The notes: generated from the letters alone by a model not told the origin. 64,000 nt of DNA from Muribaculaceae bacterium Isolate-037 (Harlan) (GCA_003762615.1 RIAZ01000025.1:1-64000), one strand, 5' to 3'; numbered from the stretch's first letter, positions 8,170 through 17,658 are shown. Made by a program: numbers and translations.

Positions 8170-9711
8170 TTATTTCGCGAACGCCACGGCGCGGGTCTCA
8201 CGGATGACAGTGATTTTCACTTGTCCCGGATATGTCATCTCGTCCTGTATCTTGCGGGCGATTTCATTCGATAGCTTGTCGGTCTCCTCATCTGTGATCT
8301 TGTCTGCACCGACAATCACGCGCAATTCCCTACCTGCCTGTATAGCGTAGGTCTTGAGCACGCCAGGATAAGAGAGGGCGAGCTGCTCAAGGTCGTTAAG
8401 ACGCTTTATGTATGCCTCTACTATTTCACGACGGGCTCCGGGGCGGGCTCCGGATATTGCGTCACACACCTGCACGATGGGGGCGAGAAGCGAAGTCTGT
8501 TCCACTTCGTCATGGTGTGCACCGATGGCGTTGCATATCTCCGGTTTCTCTTTGAATTTCTCAGCCAGCTTCATGCCGAGAAGAGCGTGCGGGAGTTCCG
8601 GCTCATCATCGGGCACCTTGCCTATATCGTGAAGGAGTCCGGCACGGCGTGCCTTTTTCGGATTCAATCCGAGTTCGGATGCCATTACTGCACACAGGTT
8701 GGCAGTCTCACGCGAGTGCTGCAGAAGATTCTGACCGTAGGATGAGCGATATTTCATCTTGCCTACCATTCGGATGAGTTCGGGGTGCAGTCCGTGTATT
8801 CCGAGGTCGATTGCCGTGCGTTTGCCGGTCTCGATGATCTCTTCCTCCACCTGCTTGCGCACCTTTGCCACCACCTCCTCAATACGGGCGGGGTGTATTC
8901 TTCCGTCAACCACGAGCTGATGCAGTGCAAGTCGGGCGATCTCCCTTCTTACGGGGTCAAAACCGGAGAGGACGATAGCCTCGGGTGTGTCGTCTACGAT
9001 TATCTCGATGCCTGTGGCAGCCTCAAGAGCACGTATATTGCGCCCCTCGCGTCCGATGATGCGTCCTTTTATCTCATCGTTGTCGATATGGAATACAGTG
9101 ACGGAGTTTTCCACTGCCGTCTCCGTTGCCACACGCTGAATCGATTGGATGACGATTTTCTTAGCCTCTCTTGATGCCGTGAGTTTAGCATCGTCCATGA
9201 TGTCGTTGATATAGCTTGCGGCAGCTGATTTTGCCTCATCCTTGAGAGACTCCACGAGTTTCTCCTTAGCCTCCTCCACAGACAGACCGGAGATTCTTTC
9301 AAGCTCCTCCTGAGCCTCGCGGCATAGCTGCTCGGCTTTCTGGCTACGTTGCTCCAATGCCTGCTCGCGTGCGTCGAGTGTTGCCTTCACGGAATCGAGT
9401 TCCCTCTTTCTGCGAGCTATCTCTCCCTGTTGCTGGTTGAGCTGCTGCTCACGCTGGCGAGCTCTTGATTCAGAAGCCTGGGCTTTCTGAATTTTCTGGG
9501 TGGCTGTACGGTCGGCTTCAGAGAGAATTTTCATCTCCTCCTCCTTAGCCTGAAGGATTTTCTTCTCCTTGATTACGTCTGCCTCGCGTTTCGCATCCTC
9601 AAGGATGATGTTGGCAGCTGATTTGGCGTTCTGTTTCGATATGAAGTAAGCCACGACATATCCTGCTAATGCAGCCAGTATGCCGCCTATGATCCATATT
9701 GCTGTGTTCAT
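8170..9711 (-). CDS. rny: Ribonuclease Y
   Basis: Membrane-anchored endoribonuclease that starts mRNA decay. The 513-residue product has an N-terminal transmembrane helix (about 5-22), a long coiled coil rich in Glu/Gln/Lys/Arg (about 25-165), a KH domain (GRIIGREGRNIRALEAATGI), and an HD catalytic domain with AGLLHDIGKV and a second AHHDEVE motif. All expected parts are present. It heads the rny-ricT-gldH-M24 cluster and lies 158 bp downstream of zapA. Confidence 0.96.
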   Translation of the reverse strand: MNTAIWIIGGILAALAGYVVAYFISKQNAKSAANIILEDAKREADVIKEKKILQAKEEEMKILSEADRTATQKIQKAQASESRARQREQQLNQQQGEIARRKRELDSVKATLDAREQALEQRSQKAEQLCREAQEELERISGLSVEEAKEKLVESLKDEAKSAAASYINDIMDDAKLTASREAKKIVIQSIQRVATETAVENSVTVFHIDNDEIKGRIIGREGRNIRALEAATGIEIIVDDTPEAIVLSGFDPVRREIARLALHQLVVDGRIHPARIEEVVAKVRKQVEEEIIETGKRTAIDLGIHGLHPELIRMVGKMKYRSSYGQNLLQHSRETANLCAVMASELGLNPKKARRAGLLHDIGKVPDDEPELPHALLGMKLAEKFKEKPEICNAIGAHHDEVEQTSLLAPIVQVCDAISGARPGARREIVEAYIKRLNDLEQLALSYPGVLKTYAIQAGRELRVIVGADKITDEETDKLSNEIARKIQDEMTYPGQVKITVIRETRAVAFAK

Positions 9712-9869
9712 TGCTGTTTAAATATAAATAGGGTATTAAAAGATTATCGGCTATTGTGACATTGACATGCAGAATGCGGTGCCTTCCGTCATGGGAGTGC
9801 ACAGTCGAGGCAACATAAGGGATGCCATTTTGGAAAATGAACGAATGAAAACGTGGAATAGAGAATGCT

Positions 9870-10175
9870 TTATATCCCGGAGGAATAGTCAAGAGCCAAA
9901 AGGTCGGAAAGCCTGTGGTTGCATGTCTGGGCAATATCGGCTGCATCGGCATGCATTATCAGCAGTTTCCTATAGAAATAAGCGAACTGGTATGCCACCA
10001 TAGCCATAACCTCCTTGTCGGAACGGGAGGGCCATTTTCTCCGCCATTCATCGAATAGCTGGGTCGCTGCCTTCTCCGCATCACGGACAATATCCTGGCT
10101 GTTGAAAGCGACGGTGAGCCTTATATGCTCTCCGCCTATATTGATTGTCATTTTTACGTTGTCAGAGTCGTTCAT
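9870..10175 (-). CDS. zapA: Cell division protein ZapA
   Basis: Small FtsZ-ring bundling protein. The ~101-residue product has the ZapA fold order: a short beta part (VKMTINIGGEHIRLTV), the conserved segment with DIVRDAEKAATQLFDEW, and a C-terminal helix ending ALDYSSGI. I chose the ATG at 10175 because the purine-rich AAAGGAGG (complement of 10183-10190) sits 7-9 bases upstream. The ATG at 10181 would be too close to that site. The upstream gene ends at 10178, so the two are coupled. Confidence 0.85.
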   Translation of the reverse strand: MNDSDNVKMTINIGGEHIRLTVAFNSQDIVRDAEKAATQLFDEWRRKWPSRSDKEVMAMVAYQFAYFYRKLLIMHADAADIAQTCNHRLSDLLALDYSSGI

Positions 10176-10177
10176 CG

Positions 10178-10474
10178 TCATTCCTCCTTTAGCATGGAGA
10201 TGCATTTATCGACGGTGCGTATTAATCGGGCAATTCGACGGCGTGTGCTTATCAGAGAATCGGGTGAATCTGCAAGTCGGTGAGACATTGTAAGAAATGT
10301 GGCGTCGGTCTGCGATTTATGAAGCCGTGCGCGTGTCTCTTCCAATTCCTGCCGCAGGTTGTCGTTCTCTTCTTCAAGCTTGGCTATCTTGTCTTGAAGT
10401 TTTTGATGAACAGCCGTGATCTCAATGATTTTATCATCAAGCTCACGGAGGATCGTGATAAGAGGTTGCGCCAT
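10178..10474 (-). CDS. Small coiled-coil protein upstream of zapA (ZapB-like position)
   Basis: A 98-residue protein with no recognised domain. Residues ~10-50 form a heptad-rich coiled coil (LDDKIIEITAVHQKLQDKI, then Glu/Leu/Arg-rich heptads), and the C-terminal ~40 residues look helical and basic. It is the first gene after the promoter at 10492-10523 and is coupled to zapA, so a division-ring role as a functional analogue of ZapB is a reasonable inference. There is no sequence proof of homology. Confidence 0.7.
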   Translation of the reverse strand: MAQPLITILRELDDKIIEITAVHQKLQDKIAKLEEENDNLRQELEETRARLHKSQTDATFLTMSHRLADSPDSLISTRRRIARLIRTVDKCISMLKEE

Positions 10475-10491
10475 CTCTGCCTAATTTTTTA

Positions 10492-10523
10492 CAAAAGTAA
10501 TAAATGTGTGCGAATTTTCCAAA
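10492..10523 (-). promoter_or_regulatory. Bacteroidota-type promoter of the zapA cluster
   Basis: On the minus strand TTTG (10523-10520), a 20-bp spacer, then TACTTTTG (10499-10492). The start codon at 10474 lies about 10-15 nt from the predicted transcription start. Confidence 0.78.
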
Positions 10524-10663
10524 TATGATGGAATCTTAATCTCAAACTTGGTCTCAAATTCTCTTCAGCCATCATTGTCTTATCCCGACAGACTGTCGAT
10601 ACTGCCTGAAAAAATCGTGGGTATGACAGAGGTGTGAGACCGACATGAAGTGACTGCGGCGTA

Positions 10664-13504
10664 TCAGTACCATTGTATGCCGTTGGTGCTTGACGACCGC
10701 TTGTCGTATTTGAGATCCTTAAGCAATGACGACTTCACTGAGATGTGGAAGTTGTATGATTTGTATGGTCCGAACGGCACGAAGGATGCCGACATCGTGA
10801 AGCAGTGAAGGTCGCGCGATATGGAACAGTTCATGTAGGCTATCTTTTTCAGGTCGAAGTTGTAGGAAGCCGAGAATGAGAAGTTCCAGTTAGGGGTAGG
10901 GCGTATGTTGCCGGAGAAGGAGAGGTTTTGGGTCCATTTCCCTTTATAGTCGAGTTTGTTGTAGTCAAACGCGCCGTAGCCGTAGTTGACGGAATAGTTG
11001 AACGTGAGACTCCACGGGCATTCCCATTTCGTATAGCCGTCGGCATCGGCAGTGGCTGCCTGCTGCTTGGCATCGCGGCGTCGTCGGTCTCTCGGGTCGT
11101 CGCCCAAGTTGTCAATAGCATCGTTCCCGTCTGTGCCGTCAAATGGTGTGTCGCCGTCCTGCTCCCCGTTGTTATTATTGTTATTGTCGCCGTTATCCTT
11201 ATCCTTCTTTTTCTTGAAGGTCTGGTTGTTGAAGGTGTAGGAGAAGGATGTGCCTGTGGAGGCGAGTTTCACCCATCCTTTGCCGGCCTTCCAGCGTGGC
11301 ACGTTCACCCTCACCGGCGTGCCGGAGGAGGAGAGTTGGTAGGTGTAGGGATCCCAAGTGGCGGAGAGGTTGAGGTTGAAGTTCTTCACCAGGCGCAGGA
11401 GGATAGAGGTGTTGACATTACTCCAGTTCATCGAGTCGGCTGCAAAGTTATAGCTCTGGCTGATTGTGAAGTTCTCTATGAGCGACACTTTCTTCATTCC
11501 GGTGGAATCCTTGTCGCTCTTCACTTTCATCTCGAGGTTGTTGGCGAGACTCAGCGACACAACTCCTGATTTACCCTGAGAGGGTGCACCGAACACACCA
11601 TGAGAGAAATAGTTGTATTTCTTATGCTGTGGTCTTCCTTGACTGTCTACATAGTCGTATGCCCCCCATACTCCCCACATGGGATCGGAGAAGTCGGGTG
11701 CACCGTAAATAGAGACTGTCGGCGTTATGACGTGGCGTATCATCTGCACCTTGTCGCCGAGGAACTTCATCGGTTTCCAGAATCCGTATATCTTTGTGTC
11801 GAAGGATAGCGATGCGTTAAAGTCGAAGAGATTGTAGAATCCGTAGGTAGTGTCGGCAATCTCTCTTGATGCCTGTGTGTCCCACTGACGACGTATCTTG
11901 GATGTGTACATACGGTCGTTCATGGCGATTGAGGGGGATATGTTGATATATTTAAAGATGGAGAAGGTGGCGGAGATTGGCAGATAATGTTTCATGCCGT
12001 TTCTCCAGTCCTTTATAAGGCTTTTCTTGAAAAAGACGTCTTGCTGCGCAGTCAGGGAGTTTTGGAACTGACCGGAATAAGAGAGACGTATTTTCTCATA
12101 CCAGCGTTCGCCACCTACCGACTTCTTCCTTTTGAAGGGAGCTACCTGAGATAGCGTCACGTTGAGGTTCGGGAATGACACGGCAAGCGTGGAGTCCTGT
12201 GTACGTTGGGAGATGTTGGCGGTAGTCGACAGACTCCATTTCGTGCCGGGGAACCGGTAGGTCATGTTGACGGTCGAAGATTTTGTATTCTCTGTAAAAG
12301 AGGAGTTGTAGTAGGAGTTGAGGTCATTGCGTGAGTAGCCGGATGTCGCGAAGTTGACCGAGGCGGAGAAATTCATGTTGGGATTAGCCTTGGTGTCTTG
12401 CGAATGGCTCCACACTACCTGGAAATTGGTCTGTTTTGAGTAGTCGGGACTCCCTTTGTCGCCATATATTGTAGTGAGGTAAGAGAAATCGAAATTACCT
12501 CTGAACCGATAGCGTTTCGTGTAGGAGGTATGTCCGGACACTCCCCAAGAGCCCTTTGTGTAGATCTCTCCCCGGAGGGCAAGGTCAACGTAATCGGATA
12601 TGGCGAAATAATATCCGCCGTCGCGCAGATAGAATCCGCGGTTGTAGTCCTCGCCGAAAGTCGGGAATATTATGCCGCTGGAATAGTCTTTTGTGAAGGG
12701 GAAGTAGCCGAATGGGAGAGCAATTGGGAGAGGTACGTCGGAGAGCACCATGTAGACCGGACCGGTCACGATGTTCTTGTTTGGGATCATCTTCCCCCTT
12801 GTGACGTTGAAATAGAAGTGGGGATGATCATGGTCGTCGCAGGTGGTGTATTTTCCATCTTTGATGAAGAAAGAGCCGTCTTCCATTTTCTTGGATGCTC
12901 CGCCGGTGAGGTATCCTTCCCCTTGTTCGGAGATTACGTCGGTGATGAATCCTCGTTCTGTCTTGAAGTTGTAGGTCATCTCCTTTGACTCGTATTGGTC
13001 TTTCCCGTCCTGGAATATCGGCGAACCGGCAAGATTACCGGTTGAGTCAACAACTCCGGTGGCATATACGGTGGATTTATCAAGCTCCATACGTATCTCC
13101 TGAGAGTTTAGCTTGAACTGACCGTATTCCACGTTGCCGTCGCCATAAAGATAAGCATTATTCTGCCCGATCATCACGAGAGAATCCTTCGCATCGAATG
13201 TCACGGAGTATTCCAGATCAGCCTTTTCTCGGTTTATTCTCGAGAGGGAGGTGCGTGATGTGTCGTTGGGAAGAGCGTTGGCACGACGGGCGCGGTAGCT
13301 TGAGTCGTTGTGTGCGGCGGAGTCATTGTATGCGGTTGAATCGTTTGATACGGTGTCAACAGGCACGAAAAGATTTGCCGACCCAATTAAGTCGGCGTCA
13401 GACAGCTTTTTCTCCGCCTTTTTCTGGGGCGGAGTCGAAGATTGCTGCGCTATTGCGAACCCTATACAGGTTAAAGCTATGATATATAAATAGATACGTC
13501 TCAA
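10664..13504 (-). CDS. lptD: LptD-like outer-membrane LPS assembly protein
   Basis: Outer-membrane beta-barrel that inserts lipopolysaccharide into the outer leaflet. The 946-residue product has a signal peptide (about 1-19, ending FAIA/QQ) and a Ser/Asn/Asp-rich linker. An OstA-like periplasmic domain follows (about 90-230, with LYGDGNVEYGQFKLNSQEI), then a long C-terminal barrel of alternating aromatic strands ending in IQWY. A low-complexity Lys/Asp/Asn/Gly/Glu stretch and an Arg/Asp-rich stretch at about residues 755-810 probably form an exposed loop. It is longer than E. coli LptD, as usual in Bacteroidota. The gene stands alone, 160-190 bp from its neighbours. Confidence 0.88.
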   Translation of the reverse strand: MRRIYLYIIALTCIGFAIAQQSSTPPQKKAEKKLSDADLIGSANLFVPVDTVSNDSTAYNDSAAHNDSSYRARRANALPNDTSRTSLSRINREKADLEYSVTFDAKDSLVMIGQNNAYLYGDGNVEYGQFKLNSQEIRMELDKSTVYATGVVDSTGNLAGSPIFQDGKDQYESKEMTYNFKTERGFITDVISEQGEGYLTGGASKKMEDGSFFIKDGKYTTCDDHDHPHFYFNVTRGKMIPNKNIVTGPVYMVLSDVPLPIALPFGYFPFTKDYSSGIIFPTFGEDYNRGFYLRDGGYYFAISDYVDLALRGEIYTKGSWGVSGHTSYTKRYRFRGNFDFSYLTTIYGDKGSPDYSKQTNFQVVWSHSQDTKANPNMNFSASVNFATSGYSRNDLNSYYNSSFTENTKSSTVNMTYRFPGTKWSLSTTANISQRTQDSTLAVSFPNLNVTLSQVAPFKRKKSVGGERWYEKIRLSYSGQFQNSLTAQQDVFFKKSLIKDWRNGMKHYLPISATFSIFKYINISPSIAMNDRMYTSKIRRQWDTQASREIADTTYGFYNLFDFNASLSFDTKIYGFWKPMKFLGDKVQMIRHVITPTVSIYGAPDFSDPMWGVWGAYDYVDSQGRPQHKKYNYFSHGVFGAPSQGKSGVVSLSLANNLEMKVKSDKDSTGMKKVSLIENFTISQSYNFAADSMNWSNVNTSILLRLVKNFNLNLSATWDPYTYQLSSSGTPVRVNVPRWKAGKGWVKLASTGTSFSYTFNNQTFKKKKDKDNGDNNNNNNGEQDGDTPFDGTDGNDAIDNLGDDPRDRRRRDAKQQAATADADGYTKWECPWSLTFNYSVNYGYGAFDYNKLDYKGKWTQNLSFSGNIRPTPNWNFSFSASYNFDLKKIAYMNCSISRDLHCFTMSASFVPFGPYKSYNFHISVKSSLLKDLKYDKRSSSTNGIQWY

Positions 13505-13532
13505 TGAAGAGAAGGTGTTATCGTTGCGGCTA

Positions 13533-13540
13533 CAAAGTTA
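13533..13540 (-). promoter_or_regulatory. Probable -7 element of lptD
   Basis: Minus-strand TAACTTTG about 30 bases upstream of the lptD ATG matches TAnnTTTG. No good TTTG lies at the standard distance, so the promoter is only partly supported. Confidence 0.45.
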
Positions 13541-13680
13541 GCAATAAAATACAAAATATATATTTAAAAATGCTAAAAAGGGGGATAGCCAAATGTAAAA
13601 AGTGACTTTATCCGGAGATATTTGATCCGGATATGGTGGCGAGGGGGAGGTGATGGTCGGGGGGATAGGGAAGCGAGTTG

Positions 13681-14217
13681 TCATCCGAATAATTCATGAA
13701 GCTGCATGAATCGGGCGAGAGAGTCCTCTCCATGTGCACTCATCTGGGATATGATTTTGTCGAGCGTCTTCTCCTCTGTAAGGTCGCCTGACTTTGAGAA
13801 GAATTTGTCGGCATAGCAAATGAGCTTCTCTTCGGTGGTTATGGGTAGCATTTCGCGATGAGGTAGCGGAAGCCCCTGACGTATTATATCCTCTACTGTC
13901 AGCCCTGAACCGGTGTGGCGTTCGCATACGAGAGCATGGCGGTGGAGTCCGAGATTATCAAGCATCTCACGTCCGGCTACGCCATGGCATATATATGGCA
14001 ACTCCCCGAGGCAATGGATGGATGGGGCGTTGCAGCGCACCACTCCTATGTCGTGGAGCATGGCCGCCTCTCTTACGAATGTGCGGTCAACGTCAATGCC
14101 TCTTTTGTCGGCACATAAAAGTGCTTTCCTCGCCACGCACTCCGAATGGAGAATCACAGTGGCGAGGAGAGCTTTATTATTGTTATAGAAAAGAGAGAAT
14201 ATTTTTTCTATATCCAT
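13681..14217 (-). CDS. HD-domain phosphohydrolase
   Basis: A 178-residue single-domain HD protein: a first His in ILHSECVARKA (about residue 24), the HD pair in AAMLHDIGVVRC (about 53), and CHGVAGREML and ERHTGSGL further on. The family hydrolyses phosphate esters of nucleotides, but the substrate cannot be read from the sequence. It starts 7 bp after the stop of ilvE and is presumably co-transcribed with it. Confidence 0.82.
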   Translation of the reverse strand: MDIEKIFSLFYNNNKALLATVILHSECVARKALLCADKRGIDVDRTFVREAAMLHDIGVVRCNAPSIHCLGELPYICHGVAGREMLDNLGLHRHALVCERHTGSGLTVEDIIRQGLPLPHREMLPITTEEKLICYADKFFSKSGDLTEEKTLDKIISQMSAHGEDSLARFMQLHELFG

Positions 14218-14224
14218 ATCGGAA

Positions 14225-15250
14225 TCATTCGATCACTTCACACCATCCGTGGGTATCGGGTTCCTCTCCATATTGGATGGCACGAATCTTATTATATAGG
14301 GCAGTTGTCACGGGTCCGGCTTCTCCTGTGGCGGAAATAATGTATTTATCGCCGGTGTCGAGGTCGTCTATTTCAGAGACGGGTGAGCATACGGCAGCTG
14401 TGCCGCAGGCGGCAATCTCCTCAAATGAAGCGAGTTCCTCAAGAGGCACGTGGCGTTCCTCTACTGTCATTCCCATATCTTTGGCAAGCTGACGCAGACT
14501 CTTATTGGTGATTGACGGGAGTATTGACTCGCTTGCGGGAGTGACATAGCTGTTGCCCTTTATACCGAAGAAGTTGGCAGCACCACATTCGTCGATATAT
14601 TTCTTCTCCTTTGGGTCGAGATATAGCATTACGGAATATCCGAGTTCGTGCGCCTTTTCGCCTGCCACGAGCGAAGCACCATAGTTGCCACCTGCCTTTA
14701 TCGAACCGGTGCCTTTTGGAGCCACGCGGTCATATTCCCTGCTGATGCATACTTTCGTGGGTTTGAATCCCTCCTTGAAGTATGGACCTACTGGAGTGAC
14801 GAGCATTATTACGAGGTATTCGCTTGCGGGGCTTACTCCGACGCGGGGAGAGATTCCTATCTCAAGCGGGCGTATGTAGAGCGATGCTCCTGTGCCGTAG
14901 GGGGGTATGAAACGTTCGTTGAGTTTCACCACTTTCCTTACCATCTCGCAGAAAATCTCCTCGGGCATAGGTTGCATCTTGAGTCCTTCCGCCGAGCGGA
15001 TGAATCGACGGGCGTTCTCTTCCATTCTGAACACGCGCACTTTCCCATCCTTGCCTCTGAAGGCTTTTAGCCCTTCGAATGCCTCTTGTCCGTAGTGGAG
15101 GCATGATGCGGCTATGTGTAGGGGGATGTATTCGGAATCGGATACTTCTATCTCGCCCCATTTGCCGTCTTTATAGGTGCATCTCACGTTGAAATCTGTT
15201 TTCAGGTAGCTGAACGATAAGTTGCTCCAATCGATTTCCGGCTGTTTCAT
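14225..15250 (-). CDS. ilvE: Branched-chain amino acid aminotransferase
   Basis: Pyridoxal-phosphate enzyme that makes or breaks down Leu, Ile and Val by transamination with glutamate. The 341-residue product is a class IV aminotransferase: HYGQEAFEGLKAFRGKDG near residue 52, the PLP lysine in GTGSIKAGGNYGAS (about residue 200), and DECGAANFFGIK followed by TPASESILPSIT. Length and motifs fit the IlvE branch. It is followed at 7 bp by the HD gene. Confidence 0.94.
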   Translation of the reverse strand: MKQPEIDWSNLSFSYLKTDFNVRCTYKDGKWGEIEVSDSEYIPLHIAASCLHYGQEAFEGLKAFRGKDGKVRVFRMEENARRFIRSAEGLKMQPMPEEIFCEMVRKVVKLNERFIPPYGTGASLYIRPLEIGISPRVGVSPASEYLVIMLVTPVGPYFKEGFKPTKVCISREYDRVAPKGTGSIKAGGNYGASLVAGEKAHELGYSVMLYLDPKEKKYIDECGAANFFGIKGNSYVTPASESILPSITNKSLRQLAKDMGMTVEERHVPLEELASFEEIAACGTAAVCSPVSEIDDLDTGDKYIISATGEAGPVTTALYNKIRAIQYGEEPDTHGWCEVIE

Positions 15251-15290
15251 AATTATATAAATTAAAATGTAAGAAAATAAAAAGCGATAA

Positions 15291-15623
15291 TCAAATAGCG
15301 ACCTTACACGTCAGTGTGCCCGCCTTCACTATATACACACCGTGAGAATCAAGCGAAAGTCGGGATGTGCCGGGCTGTAGGGTCGCGTCGGATACGAGGC
15401 GTCCGAGAATCGAGAATATTTTAATTCTGACTTGCTGGGATGTTGACACTACGATGAGCAGGGGGGCGGTACGTATCTCAATCTCCGGCTCTTTCACCAC
15501 CATCCGTGTATCCTGCACGTCAGATTTCACAGACTCCCATCCGCTTTCCGGTACGCCCGTGGTGGAAGCGGAGCTGAGCAAGGCTATAAGCGATAATGCA
15601 GATGTCAGGAGAATGTGTTTCAT
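15291..15623 (-). CDS. Small exported protein consisting of a T9SS-type C-terminal domain
   Basis: A 110-residue protein with a signal peptide (about 1-20, ending SSAS). The mature part is ~85 residues and resembles a Type IX secretion C-terminal sorting domain: VRIKIFSILGRLVSDATL, then a turn, then SRLSLDSHGVYIVKAGT and a basic final strand. Nothing else is attached, so it is a sorting-like domain without cargo. The start is the ATG at 15623; a longer in-frame start at 15716 would run through the rpsA terminator and is unlikely. The nearby ilvE is 40 bp downstream. Confidence 0.6.
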   Translation of the reverse strand: MKHILLTSALSLIALLSSASTTGVPESGWESVKSDVQDTRMVVKEPEIEIRTAPLLIVVSTSQQVRIKIFSILGRLVSDATLQPGTSRLSLDSHGVYIVKAGTLTCKVAI

Positions 15624-15685
15624 CGTTCGGACATTTTGGCTCTCCGGAATTTTGTGGAGTATGCCTGTTTGGAACGTAAAATTAC

Positions 15686-15718
15686 AAAAAAAAATGGGAA
15701 ACGAAAAGTTTCCCATTT
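15686..15718 (-). terminator. Terminator upstream of the small exported protein gene
   Basis: AAAATGGGAAAC pairs with GTTTCCCATTTT. Read on the minus strand it is followed by a run of nine T, so it ends rpsA transcripts. The plus side is also T-rich. Confidence 0.85.
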
Positions 15719-15774
15719 TTTTTATGATATTTTGCCGTTATATGACGGATAATGATGCATTCTGCGAGGCAATA

Positions 15775-17562
15775 TTATTTGCGCTCCTCTTTCTGCATCT
15801 GCTCTTTGAGAGCCTGGAGAGCACCGAGGTCGCCGAGAGTTGTCTTCTCTATAGCGGGAGCCACTGTAGCTTCCTCCTCACGACGGGGCTTCTTAGCTGC
15901 GGGACGCTGCTGGCGAGTCTCTGCCTTGTTGGCGTCTTCAGCTATGCGGCTGTGTGAAAGGATGATGCGTTTGCTGTCTTTGTTGAACTCGATCACCTTG
16001 AAGTTGAGCTTCTCGTCAAGTTTAGCCTGAGAGCCGTCTTCTTTCACGAGGTGCTTGGGAGTAGCGAAGCCTTCAACGCCATATTCAAGAGCGATGACTG
16101 CGCCTTTGTCCATCACTTCAGTGATCACGCCCTCATGAATAGAGCCGACAGTGAAGATTGTCTCAAATACGTCCCAGGGATTCTCCTCGAGCTGCTTGTG
16201 GCCGAGAGACAGACGACGGTTGTCCTTATCGATCTCAAGAACCTGAACCTCGATCTCATTGCCCACCTGAGTGAACTCAGAAGGATGTTTGATTTTCTTA
16301 GTCCAAGAGAGGTCGGAGATGTGGATGAGTCCGTCAACGCCCTCTTCGATCTCAACGAATACGCCGAAGTTGGTGAAGTTGCGTACTTTTGCAGTGTGGC
16401 GAGAACCGATTGCATATTTCTCCTCGATGTTCTCCCAAGGATCTTTCTTGAGCTGCTTGATGCCGAGGCTCATCTTGCGGTCGTCGCGGTCGAGAGTCAA
16501 TACGACAGCCTCAACTTCGTCGCCTACTTTCAGGAAGTCCTGTGCGCTGCGGAGGTGCTGGCTCCAAGACATCTCTGACACGTGGATAAGACCCTCAACG
16601 CCGGGCTGTACCTCAACGAATGCACCGTAGTCAGCCATAACGACTACACGGCCCTTGATGTGGTCGCCCACTTTGACAGTCTGGTCAAGAGCATCCCAGG
16701 GATGGGGAAGAAGCTGCTTAACACCAAGAGCGATGCGTTTCTTCTCATTGTCGAAGTCGAGGATAACGACTTTGATATCCTGGTCGAGCTCAACAACTTC
16801 GCGGGGATCAGATACACGGCCCCAAGAGAGGTCGGTGATGTGTACGAGACCGTCAACACCGCCGAGGTCAACGAATACGCCGTAAGGAGTGATGTTCTTG
16901 ACCTTGCCTTCAAGCACCTGGCCTTTTTCAAGCTTGGAGATGATTTCGCGTTTCTGAGCCTCGAGTTCAGCTTCGATGAGAGCCTTGTGAGACACAACGA
17001 CGTTCTTATATTCCTGGTTGATTTTGACAACCTTGAATTCCATAGTCTTGTCGACGAACACATCGTAGTCGCGGATAGGACGAACGTCGATCTGAGAGCC
17101 GGGGAGGAATGCCTCGATGCCGAACACGTCGACGATCATGCCGCCTTTGGTGCGTGATTTAACGTAGCCTTTGATGATCTCGTCGTTTTCGAGAGCCTGG
17201 TTGACGCGATCCCAGCTGCGGGTCTGGCATGCTTTCTTGTGGGAAAGACGGAGCTGGCCGTTCTTGTCTTCAAGAGTCTCGATGAATACCTCCACTTCGT
17301 CGCCTACCTTAAGGTCGGGATTGTAGCGGAATTCTGAAACGGGGATGATGGCGTCTGATTTCATGCCGATGTCGACACGAACCTCACGTTTGGAAATGGA
17401 TTTAACCACGCCGGTCACCACTTCATTGTCTTTAGCTGTCTTAAGAGATTCGTCGTAGGTGTTTACAAGCTCCTCGCGGCTCTTCGAACCAGCTGTCTCG
17501 CCGTTTTCATAGGCTGCCCAATCGAAGTCTTCAATCGGGCTTTGAACTTTAGTTTCAGTCAT
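15775..17562 (-). CDS. rpsA: 30S ribosomal protein S1
   Basis: RNA-binding protein that brings mRNA to the ribosome, important in a phylum with weak Shine-Dalgarno use. The 595-residue product contains six S1 repeats, starting at about residues 40, 127, 213, 298, 385 and 470. Repeats 3 to 5 show the canonical GxxxFVEI...GLIHISDLSW pattern; repeats 1, 2 and 6 are divergent. A Lys/Arg/Glu-rich tail of ~45 residues ends the protein. A canonical promoter lies at 17627-17658. Confidence 0.96.
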   Translation of the reverse strand: MTETKVQSPIEDFDWAAYENGETAGSKSREELVNTYDESLKTAKDNEVVTGVVKSISKREVRVDIGMKSDAIIPVSEFRYNPDLKVGDEVEVFIETLEDKNGQLRLSHKKACQTRSWDRVNQALENDEIIKGYVKSRTKGGMIVDVFGIEAFLPGSQIDVRPIRDYDVFVDKTMEFKVVKINQEYKNVVVSHKALIEAELEAQKREIISKLEKGQVLEGKVKNITPYGVFVDLGGVDGLVHITDLSWGRVSDPREVVELDQDIKVVILDFDNEKKRIALGVKQLLPHPWDALDQTVKVGDHIKGRVVVMADYGAFVEVQPGVEGLIHVSEMSWSQHLRSAQDFLKVGDEVEAVVLTLDRDDRKMSLGIKQLKKDPWENIEEKYAIGSRHTAKVRNFTNFGVFVEIEEGVDGLIHISDLSWTKKIKHPSEFTQVGNEIEVQVLEIDKDNRRLSLGHKQLEENPWDVFETIFTVGSIHEGVITEVMDKGAVIALEYGVEGFATPKHLVKEDGSQAKLDEKLNFKVIEFNKDSKRIILSHSRIAEDANKAETRQQRPAAKKPRREEEATVAPAIEKTTLGDLGALQALKEQMQKEERK

Positions 17563-17626
17563 TAAAAGTTAATAAATTGGGTTGTTAATTCTCTACCTTG
17601 CCGCTACTGCGGGCGTGCAAGCGGTG

Positions 17627-17658
17627 CAAAGGTAGGTATTTTTTTGATAATGTGCAAA
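17627..17658 (-). promoter_or_regulatory. Bacteroidota-type promoter of rpsA
   Basis: Minus-strand TTTG (17658-17655), a 20-bp spacer and TACCTTTG (17634-17627). The -33 box abuts the T-run of the upstream terminator, so the two signals are packed together. Confidence 0.82.

Noticed and set aside
9712..9869. 6S RNA between zapA and rny
   Set aside because: 6S RNA adjoins zapA in many proteobacteria, but here I see only a short stem (TGCCT with AGGCA) and no long double-helical rod with a central bubble. A covariance search could still change this.
15624..15716. N-terminal extension of the small exported protein
   Set aside because: The extra frame would start inside the rpsA terminator and would hide the signal peptide.
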